Below are positions 5,990 to 12,523 of a stretch of DNA of 12,523 nt, piece after piece. The translations under genes and the position numbers were made by a program. A model generated the notes under the pieces. The model had not been told where the DNA came from and did no database searches. It saw only the letters and a list, made by a program, of their open reading frames with translations. Each line of letters begins with the position of its first letter. Position 1 is the stretch's first letter. The DNA is taken from the NCBI GenBank assembly GCA_017421905.1, contig JAFOHH010000009.1, positions 1-12,523 on the forward strand, read 5' to 3'. The DNA comes from Clostridia bacterium. GTDB taxonomy: Bacteria > Bacillota > Clostridia > Christensenellales > Borkfalkiaceae.

Positions 5990-7351
5990 TCAGCGGAACA
6001 GTTTTTGCATCCGTTTTGTAATGGATCGGATGTTTTCGCGAACGGCTGCGCGATTGCTGCTGCCAATCCCTTCTTTTTCTTCCATCACGCTGCGGGGTTT
6101 TACGCGCTCCAACACGTCTTCGCCAAACAGGGCGGATTCTTTTTTATAAACGGAAAGGGGTACGCGCTCTAAGGTCAAATTATTTTCTTCTGCATAAGAA
6201 CAAATGCGTTTTGCGCTATCTAAGGCGTCGGTGTAAAGTGCGCCGCGTTGCGCCAAATAATCGGCAATTTCCATGCCGCCGCATTGTGCATAGCCGTCAA
6301 AATACCGAATGTCGTTTCCGTCAAGAGAAAGGTCTTGCAATAAGAGGGATAAAAGGGAAATGGTTTCCATTAAATCCGTTTTTAAGCTGTCAGCTTGGTA
6401 AAGGAGATTGTTGGTAATACGATTGCTGCCAAGGGGTAAGTCTGCAATGAGGGAGAGGGCAAGGGAAAGCACGCTTTGCGCTTTTTTTGCACGGAAGCAA
6501 ACCTCGTTTAAGGCAATGGGGGTGGAGGCTTGAGGATATTCCCGCACGGAAAGGTTTTTAGAAAGGGCAATTAGCCTCTTTTCTTCCAGTTTTTTCCAAT
6601 CAATAGCAATTTGAGAAAGGTGTCCAAATGCGGCGGAAAGGGCGTAAATAAAATCGGTTAAATAATCCACGTCGCTTACCGAATCGTATGCATTTTGAGC
6701 GATGGAGGAAAAGCCTAGCAGCTCCGCAGCCTTTTCGCGAGGAAGGGGTATGGAAATGCCCCCGCCGTATCCACTCCAAAGGGGCATGACGTCCGCCGTT
6801 CGATAGGTGTTTTCCAGACGTTCAATATCTCGTAAAAAGCGTTCGGCAACGGAAAGGAAATATTGTCCGGCGTTAATTGAGGTAACCACCTTGCCGTCTG
6901 CATATCCGGGGAAATATGCTTTCATTCCTTCCTGTGCAATGGAAATAAGCGATTGAATTAGCACGCGGTATCCTTGACAAATTTCAAGCACGGCGTTTTT
7001 TACAAAAATTCGTCCCGTCAAATGGTAAAAATCGGGACGGGAGAGGGCTGTTTCCAGTCTGCCTGCAGCATTTCCCAAGCTGTTTTTTAGGGCGTGGAAT
7101 ATAGCGTCGTATAAATCGCCTTCGGGTAGAAACGTTCCCGTTTGGGCATCTTTTGCGTGGCGGGTTAGACAGTGTAAAATGCCCGTTTCTTCCGCTTCGG
7201 AAATCACGTTGTTTATTCGCAAGCATTTTGCGTGGGCGGAAAGTGCAAGCACGGCGTAATAAACCATACCTGCAGGTCGTTTTTGTTCATCTGCATAGCG
7301 TAATAAAAGAGAAGTATTCTGCTCCGTTTCTTGCAGTTCGGTTTGATTCAT
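5990..7351 (-). CDS. Argininosuccinate-lyase-fold protein lacking catalytic motifs (putative pseudoenzyme)
   Basis: A 453-residue protein, close to the 455-490 usual for argininosuccinate lyase (ASL), which splits argininosuccinate into arginine and fumarate. Colinear ASL landmarks: SAHAKCL (38-44); RFLRDIERL (171-179); MPLWSGYGGGISIPLPREKA (189-208) then AELLGF; NAYDSVSDVDYLTDF (220-234); MEIADYLAQRGALY (360-373); and the ASL-type C-terminal domain (about 397-440, VPLSVYKKESALFGEDVLE then KPRSVMEEKEGIG). The catalytic pieces are gone: TARSRNDQ reads TALSRPDF (101-108), GYTHLQ reads GYADGK (149-154, so the His is lost), and the GSSIMPQKKNP loop is replaced by sequence near 276-290. The N-terminal WGGRF is absent. 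The frame is intact, with SD AAGGAG (7361-7366), its own promoter and a terminator, so it looks expressed. Probably not an active ASL; function unknown. A distant lyase with other chemistry is possible. Confidence 0.82.
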   Translation of the reverse strand: MNQTELQETEQNTSLLLRYADEQKRPAGMVYYAVLALSAHAKCLRINNVISEAEETGILHCLTRHAKDAQTGTFLPEGDLYDAIFHALKNSLGNAAGRLETALSRPDFYHLTGRIFVKNAVLEICQGYRVLIQSLISIAQEGMKAYFPGYADGKVVTSINAGQYFLSVAERFLRDIERLENTYRTADVMPLWSGYGGGISIPLPREKAAELLGFSSIAQNAYDSVSDVDYLTDFIYALSAAFGHLSQIAIDWKKLEEKRLIALSKNLSVREYPQASTPIALNEVCFRAKKAQSVLSLALSLIADLPLGSNRITNNLLYQADSLKTDLMETISLLSLLLQDLSLDGNDIRYFDGYAQCGGMEIADYLAQRGALYTDALDSAKRICSYAEENNLTLERVPLSVYKKESALFGEDVLERVKPRSVMEEKEGIGSSNRAAVRENIRSITKRMQKLFR

Positions 7352-7392
7352 AGCGAAAATCTCCTTTTTTTCGTAGAAAAAGCCAAATTCGA

Positions 7393-7421
7393 TTGACTTA
7401 TTTGCCGTAAATCGGTATCAT
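7393..7421 (+). promoter_or_regulatory. Promoter of ruvC operon
   Basis: TTGACT (7393-7398) and TATCAT (7416-7421) with a 17-base spacer; a perfect TATAAT overlaps at 7421-7426 but would be spaced 22 bases. The predicted start near 7428 leaves a leader of about 100 bases before ruvC. No LexA-like palindrome is evident nearby. Confidence 0.65.
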
Positions 7422-7462
7422 ATAATAAGGATATTTTACGGATTGAAATTCTAACTATTTCT

Positions 7463-7491
7463 ATCATAAAGCATTTTTCAAAAAATTTCAA
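7463..7491 (-). promoter_or_regulatory. Promoter of the minus-strand lyase-like gene
   Basis: Read on the minus strand: TTGAAA (7491-7486), a 17-base spacer and TATGAT (7468-7463), giving a start near 7456 and a leader of about 105 bases. It lies to the right of the ruvC promoter, so the two transcripts are predicted to overlap at their 5' ends. Confidence 0.68.
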
Positions 7492-7526
7492 CCGTTCCGG
7501 CAAAAATTTCTTTTGGAGGAGCAATT

Positions 7527-8018
7527 TTGATCGTTCTCGGAATCGACCCCGGCCTTGCAACCCTTGGTTACGGCGTTTTAAAAAAAGAAAACGGCATTAT
7601 AGAGGTTTTAGATTACGGTGTCGTTCTTACCCCAAAGGATAAAAGCTTGCCACACCGTTTGCGTATGATAGAAGACGGGGTTTCTGCCATTATCGAAAAA
7701 TTCCATCCGGACGAAGTTGCTATGGAAGAGCTCTTTTTTACCAACAACCAAAAAACGGCGATTGCCGTTGCGGAGGCGCGCGGCGTTGCTCTTCTAACTT
7801 GCGTAAAAAAAGTTCCTAAGCTTTACGAATATACGCCGTTGCAAATTAAGCAAGGCCTTACCGGATACGGACGGGCGGATAAAAATCAAATTCAACAAAT
7901 GGTAAAGCTTTTTTTAAAGCTAAAAACCATTCCCAAGCCGGACGACGCGGCAGACGCGCTTGCCGTAGCGTTATGCCATCTCAATACCAGTCGCCTTTCG
8001 GGTGCGTTTTTAATGTGA
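7527..8018 (+). CDS. ruvC: Crossover junction endodeoxyribonuclease RuvC
   Basis: Holliday-junction resolvase: a dimer that nicks two opposing strands after RuvAB branch migration. 163 residues, normal for the family. The RNase H-like fold starts at once with VLGIDPGLATLGYG. The four acidic residues are present: D7, E67 (in MEELFF), D140 and D143 (in KPDDAADALAVALCH). The start is a TTG at 7527, six bases after GGAGGA (7515-7520); this gives MIVLGIDPG, the standard start, and no ATG fits. ruvA follows after 7 bases, so ruvC-ruvA-ruvB are one transcript. Confidence 0.97.
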   Translation: MIVLGIDPGLATLGYGVLKKENGIIEVLDYGVVLTPKDKSLPHRLRMIEDGVSAIIEKFHPDEVAMEELFFTNNQKTAIAVAEARGVALLTCVKKVPKLYEYTPLQIKQGLTGYGRADKNQIQQMVKLFLKLKTIPKPDDAADALAVALCHLNTSRLSGAFLM

Positions 8019-8025
8019 GGTTTGT

Positions 8026-8607
8026 ATGATAGGATATATCGAAGGAAAAGTAATGGCGGGGGACGGAATTACCGTTCTCTTAATGGTTAACGGAATCGGA
8101 TACGAGGTTGCCTGCTCGGGTGCGGCGTACGCTATGTTAATGAATGCCGGCGAAGGCGGCGTTTATACCTATTTGCAGGTGAAAGAAGACGGCATTTCGC
8201 TTTACGGATTTATTTCTCCCGAGGAAAAGAATCTTTTTATCAAACTGATTTCCGTTTCCGGTGTCGGTCCTAAAATGGCAATTTTAGTTCTTTCGCAAAT
8301 GGATGCGGCAGAGCTTGCAAACGCAATTGTTACCGAAGATATTAAACGCCTTTGCCTCGTAAAAGGCCTCGGCAAAAAAACGGCAGAACGAATCATTCTC
8401 GATTTAAAGGAAAGTCTTACTTCGTTGGATATTCCTCTCTCTCCCAAAAAGAAAGCCAAGCCTACCGCAAACGAAGATGCACTTTTGGCGCTTTCCACCC
8501 TTGGATTCTCCCGTCAGGAAAGTCAAAAAGCCGTGGAAGAGGCAGAGTCGCTCGGCTTAACCTCCGTAGAACAAATACTCTCTTACGCAATCAAGCACAT
8601 TCGCTGA
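8026..8607 (+). CDS. ruvA: Holliday junction branch migration protein RuvA
   Basis: RuvA tetramers hold the four-way junction and load the RuvB motor. 193 residues, typical. Domain I (about 1-62) starts with the family hallmark MIGYIEGKV. Domain II carries two helix-hairpin-helix motifs, SVSGVGPKMAILVLS (76-90) and VKGLGKKTAERIILDLK (112-128). After a Lys/Pro linker (about 132-147) domain III (about 148-193) carries the RuvB-contacting helices, with ALLALSTLGFSRQESQKAV. The ATG at 8026 follows a modest GTGAGG that overlaps the ruvC stop, suggesting translational coupling. Confidence 0.97.
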   Translation: MIGYIEGKVMAGDGITVLLMVNGIGYEVACSGAAYAMLMNAGEGGVYTYLQVKEDGISLYGFISPEEKNLFIKLISVSGVGPKMAILVLSQMDAAELANAIVTEDIKRLCLVKGLGKKTAERIILDLKESLTSLDIPLSPKKKAKPTANEDALLALSTLGFSRQESQKAVEEAESLGLTSVEQILSYAIKHIR

Positions 8608-8622
8608 TAAGGAAGGATGCAA

Positions 8623-9681
8623 ATGGATTACGAATACGAAGATACCGAAGAAAGATTGATCAGTAGCTCTCGCCAAGATGGGGAAATCGATGCGGAAAAC
8701 GTGTTGCGCCCCAAAACGATGGCAGACTACGTTGGTCAAACTAAGGTAAAAGAAAATTTAGAAGTTTATATTCAAGCCGCCCGTATTAGAAAGGAGGCTT
8801 TAGATCACGTGCTCCTTTACGGCCCTCCGGGACTTGGTAAAACCACCTTGGCGCATATTATCGCCGCAGAAATGGGCGTGCAGGTAAAAGTTACCAGCGG
8901 CCCTGCCATTACGCGTGCGGGCGACCTTGCTGCAATTTTATCCAACCTGTCGGAAGGGGATATACTCTTTATTGACGAAATTCATCGCTTAAACCATTCG
9001 GTAGAAGAAATTTTATATCCTGCCATGGAAGACTTTTTCCTCGATTTTATTATCGGTAAAGGGCCTTCGGCAAGAAACGTGCGCATTCCCATTCCGCATT
9101 TTACCTTAATCGGCGCAACCACGCGCGCAGGCATGCTATCCTCTCCTTTACGCGATCGATTTGGTGTGATTTGCCGTTTGGAAATGTATAATAAAGAAGA
9201 TCTTTCCGATATCGTTCGCCGTACGGCAAAAATGCTGGGAACGGAAATTGATAACGATGCCGCAGAAGAGCTTGCTATGCGTAGCCGCGGTACGCCTCGT
9301 ATTGCCAACAGACTGCTCAAGCGCGTGCGCGATTTTTCCATGGTAAGAGGACTTTCCTCCGTCAATTTAGCGGTAACGAAAGAGGCCTTAGACCGTATGG
9401 AAATCGACGAATACGGCTTAGATAGCACCGATATTAAAATGCTCACCGCCCTTATCGATAAATTTGGCGGTGGCCCGTGCGGTTTAGAAACGTTAGCCGC
9501 TTCCATTAACGAAGATTCCAACACGATAGAAGACGTTTACGAGCCTTATTTATTGCAGCTCGGTTTTATCGCGCGTACGCCGCGTGGCAGAGTTTGTATG
9601 AAGCGCGCCTACGATCATCTCGGCAAAAAAATGCCCGAAACCTTATCTCAACTCTCTTTCACGCTGGGAGAAGAAAAATAA
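8623..9681 (+). CDS. ruvB: Holliday junction ATP-dependent DNA helicase RuvB
   Basis: AAA+ ring motor that pumps DNA through the RuvA-bound junction. With the start used here it is 352 residues. Walker [10 protein letters not shown] (67-75), Walker [10 protein letters not shown] with D118/E119, sensor 1 GATTR (164-168), arginine finger R177 in SPLRDRFG and sensor 2 [15 protein letters not shown] are all intact; the C-terminal winged-helix domain ends the protein. Two ATGs are possible. The one at 8617 overlaps the SD itself, whereas 8623 lies about 9 bases after AAGGA (8609-8613), so 8623 is preferred; the difference is two residues. It is 15 bases downstream of ruvA in the same operon. Confidence 0.96.
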   Translation: MDYEYEDTEERLISSSRQDGEIDAENVLRPKTMADYVGQTKVKENLEVYIQAARIRKEALDHVLLYGPPGLGKTTLAHIIAAEMGVQVKVTSGPAITRAGDLAAILSNLSEGDILFIDEIHRLNHSVEEILYPAMEDFFLDFIIGKGPSARNVRIPIPHFTLIGATTRAGMLSSPLRDRFGVICRLEMYNKEDLSDIVRRTAKMLGTEIDNDAAEELAMRSRGTPRIANRLLKRVRDFSMVRGLSSVNLAVTKEALDRMEIDEYGLDSTDIKMLTALIDKFGGGPCGLETLAASINEDSNTIEDVYEPYLLQLGFIARTPRGRVCMKRAYDHLGKKMPETLSQLSFTLGEEK

Positions 9682-9711
9682 TTTTTCCCCCTCCAACATT
9701 TTAGGAAAACT

Positions 9712-10734
9712 ATGCTAACGATAAACGATTTTGACTATATTTTACCCGAAGAGCGCATTGCGCAAACCCCTCTTTACCCAAGAGATAGTTCTCGACTTTT
9801 GGTCTACCGTAGAAAAGAGGATAGGGTAGAACATAAAATTTTCCGCGATATCGTCGACTATTTACAGCCGGGCGACGTTCTCGTGGTCAATAACACAAAA
9901 GTACTTCCCGCTCGTATTTTTGCTCACACGCCACATGGCGGTGCTGTGGAATTATTGCTGTTAAAGCGACTGGATAAGGACGAATGGGAGGTAATGGTAA
10001 AGCCGGGCAAAAAGGCACGTCCGGGTGCAACCCTCACGGTAAACGAGGAGCTTTCCGTTACGGTAGAAGCCGTGCTCGAAGAGGGCTTGCGACGCGTTCG
10101 TTTTCATTACGAAGGCGTTTTTGAGGATATCTTATCGCGCGTCGGAACGATGCCTCTTCCGCCTTATATTCGCGAAAAGTTAGACGATCAAGCGCGCTAT
10201 CAAACGGTATACGGCAAAATTAACGGCTCTGCCGCCGCCCCCACTGCCGGTTTGCATTTTACACCCGATCTGTTAGAAAAAATTAAACAAAAGGGCGTAA
10301 CCGTAACGCAAGTTTTATTACACGTTGGGTTGGGCACGTTCCGTCCTGTAAAGGAAACCAACGTACAAGACCATAAAATGCACTCGGAATATTACGAAAT
10401 TTCCGAAGAAACGGCGCAAATTATCAACTGCGCCAAAAGAGAAGGTCGCCGCGTTATTGCCGTTGGTACGACATCCGTTCGCACCTTAGAAACGGTTGCC
10501 GACGAGCAGGGAATGGTGCAAAAGGCGAGTGGGGAAACGCAAATTTTCCTCTATCCGCCCTATCAAATGAAGTGTGTAGACGCCCTCATTACCAATTTCC
10601 ACCTTCCCAAAAGCACGCTGATTATGCTCGTTGCAACGCTTACGGGCAGAGAAAAGATTTTAGATCTTTACAACCTTGCCGTAGCCGAAAATTATCGCTT
10701 TTTCAGCTTTGGCGATGCAATGTTTATCGAATAA
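9712..10734 (+). CDS. queA: tRNA preQ1(34) S-adenosylmethionine ribosyltransferase-isomerase QueA
   Basis: Transfers and rearranges the ribosyl group of S-adenosylmethionine onto preQ1 in tRNA wobble position 34 to make epoxyqueuosine. 340 residues, normal. Family motifs: [17 protein letters not shown] (18-34), [13 protein letters not shown] (58-70), TMPLPPYI (146-153), [13 protein letters not shown] (172-184), [11 protein letters not shown] (203-213), [13 protein letters not shown] (248-260), [16 protein letters not shown] (293-308) and a final [12 protein letters not shown]. The ATG at 9712 follows AGGA (9703-9706). The gap to ruvB is 30 bases with no terminator, consistent with co-transcription; ruvCAB-queA-tgt is a recurrent Firmicutes order. 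It acts after Tgt, the next gene. Confidence 0.97.
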   Translation: MLTINDFDYILPEERIAQTPLYPRDSSRLLVYRRKEDRVEHKIFRDIVDYLQPGDVLVVNNTKVLPARIFAHTPHGGAVELLLLKRLDKDEWEVMVKPGKKARPGATLTVNEELSVTVEAVLEEGLRRVRFHYEGVFEDILSRVGTMPLPPYIREKLDDQARYQTVYGKINGSAAAPTAGLHFTPDLLEKIKQKGVTVTQVLLHVGLGTFRPVKETNVQDHKMHSEYYEISEETAQIINCAKREGRRVIAVGTTSVRTLETVADEQGMVQKASGETQIFLYPPYQMKCVDALITNFHLPKSTLIMLVATLTGREKILDLYNLAVAENYRFFSFGDAMFIE

Positions 10735-10765
10735 TTTTATTTTAGGAAACCCTTGTATTTTTTAA

Positions 10766-11890
<1,125 letters not shown>

Positions 11891-11904
11891 TTTGCATATT
11901 TTAC

Positions 11905-11933
11905 TTGCAAAATTTCCCAAAATCGTTTATGAT
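11905..11933 (+). promoter_or_regulatory. Promoter of yajC
   Basis: TTGCAA (11905-11910), a 17-base spacer and TATGAT (11928-11933), with the predicted start near 11940, about 28 bases before yajC. It lies in the 77-base gap after tgt, in which I see no terminator, so yajC may also receive read-through from upstream. Confidence 0.68.
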
Positions 11934-11967
11934 AGAGGTCGAAAATATTTCATAAGGAGATAACAAT

Positions 11968-12345
11968 ATGTTTATTTGGAATTTATTAGCAGATGAAACG
12001 AACGGAAATAAAAATCCGATGTCTTTCGTTTTCATTGGTATTCTTCTCGTTTTAATCGTCGTTTATTTCGTATGGTCTTCTAAGTCTATGAAAAAGCGTG
12101 ATGAAGCTCGTCAAAAAATGATCGAAGAATCTCTCCGCGTTGGGGTTGACGTGCTTACCATCGGCGGTATTTACGGCACGATTGTAGAAGTAGATGCAGA
12201 CGGTTCTCACTTTGTAATTGAAACGGGTTCGGAAACGCAAAAATCTTACCTCAAGTTCGATAAGGTTGCATTCCATTCCGTCGTTGTAAAGGATGGAGAA
12301 GTAGAAGAAACGGCAGAAACTACCGAAGAATCTACCGAAAACTAA
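11968..12345 (+). CDS. yajC: Preprotein translocase subunit YajC
   Basis: Small membrane partner of the SecDF complex that assists Sec-dependent protein export. 125 residues with one predicted membrane helix (about 18-37, SFVFIGILLVLIVVYFVW), a positively charged stretch just after it (SKSMKKRDEARQK), then the conserved cytoplasmic YajC domain with GVDVLTIGGIYGTIVEVD (59-76). The C-terminus is a Glu/Thr-rich tail, common in Firmicutes YajC. The ATG lies 7-8 bases after AAGGAGA (11954-11960). Its position after tgt is the usual one in bacteria. A terminator follows within 30 bases. Confidence 0.95.
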   Translation: MFIWNLLADETNGNKNPMSFVFIGILLVLIVVYFVWSSKSMKKRDEARQKMIEESLRVGVDVLTIGGIYGTIVEVDADGSHFVIETGSETQKSYLKFDKVAFHSVVVKDGEVEETAETTEESTEN

Positions 12346-12372
12346 TCCTAACAAAACTTAATTCTAAAAAAC

Positions 12373-12415
12373 AACGCCTTCGCATATCCTATCGTAGGAA
12401 TGCGGAGGTGTTTTT
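12373..12415 (+). terminator. Terminator after yajC, overlapping the next gene's ribosome binding site
   Basis: AACGCCTTCGCAT (12373-12385) pairs with ATGCGGAGGTGTT (12400-12412) with two G-T pairs; after a one-base bulge TCCTA (12387-12391) pairs with TAGGA (12395-12399) around loop TCG. A T-run ends at 12415. The 3' arm contains GGAGGTG (12404-12410), the SD of the gene starting at 12416. Confidence 0.85.
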
Positions 12416-12523
12416 ATGTCTGAAAAATCTTTTGGGGCGGCAAGGCAAATTGTAAAAGGAGCAATACTATCACTTATTTTAACGCTGATGTTCGTGCTGG
12501 TTTTTGCATGTATTATGAAAGCG
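12416..12523 (+). CDS. Small membrane protein, TIGR04086-like (3' end outside window)
   Basis: Only the first 36 codons are in the window. The frame starts at an ATG six bases after GGAGGTG (12404-12410), an excellent ribosome binding site. After a short polar N-terminus (MSEKSFGAARQIVKG) comes a hydrophobic helix (about 16-33, AILSLILTLMFVLVFACI). A short soluble start running into a membrane helix, directly after yajC in a Firmicute, fits the uncharacterised TIGR04086 family of multi-helix membrane proteins. The match rests on context and one helix, so the family name is tentative; the coding call is firmer. Function unknown. Confidence 0.65.
   Translation, partial: MSEKSFGAARQIVKGAILSLILTLMFVLVFACIMKA

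Noticed and set aside
7421..7426. Perfect TATAAT as the -10 of ruvC
   Set aside because: It is 22 bases from the TTGACT, too far; the overlapping TATCAT at 7416-7421 has the correct 17-base spacing.
7428..7526. LexA/SOS operator upstream of ruvC
   Set aside because: I looked for a GAAC-type dyad near the promoter and saw no matching half-sites.
8617..8625. ATG 8617 as the ruvB start
   Set aside because: It overlaps the ribosome binding sequence; ATG 8623 in the same frame has correct spacing. Only two residues differ.

Overview
The window looks like a chromosomal housekeeping segment of a low-to-moderate G+C Firmicute, most likely a member of the Clostridia. The basis is the gene order (ytxC-thrS-infC-rpmI-rplT, then yebC, ruvCAB-queA-tgt-yajC), a T-box leader in front of thrS, an infC leader with an intrinsic attenuator, strong AGGAGG-type ribosome binding sites, a sporulation-associated YtxC protein and several non-ATG starts. 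I cannot name a genus. I see no tRNA or rRNA gene, CRISPR array, insertion sequence or prophage gene.

Layout, left to right. 1-390 is the 3' end of ytxC. 391-756 is a promoter and threonine T-box leader with its terminator, controlling thrS (757-2694). 2700-2899 is a promoter and leader with an attenuator hairpin for infC-rpmI-rplT (2900-4036); infC starts at an ATT codon. A terminator follows, and almost directly after it comes a SpoU/TrmH-family rRNA methyltransferase (4091-4828) and yebC (4847-5587), closed by another terminator.

5588-5989 holds no convincing gene, only promoter-like elements, hairpins and a bidirectional terminator. 5990-7351 (minus strand) encodes a full-length argininosuccinate-lyase-fold protein in which the catalytic motifs have been rewritten. 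It sits as an inverted block between yebC and ruvC, which are often neighbours in bacteria. This is the most unusual item here. From 7527 the plus strand resumes with ruvC-ruvA-ruvB (Holliday-junction processing), queA and tgt (queuosine in tRNA), then a separate promoter, yajC (SecDF accessory), a terminator, and the start of a small membrane protein whose ribosome binding site lies inside the terminator stem.

Most of the genes serve translation (tRNA charging, initiation, two ribosomal proteins, rRNA methylation, YebC, tRNA queuosine) or recombination repair. The control logic is mainly premature termination: a T-box for thrS, an L20-type leader for infC-rpmI-rplT, and terminator-like hairpins placed directly against the start codons of two downstream genes.
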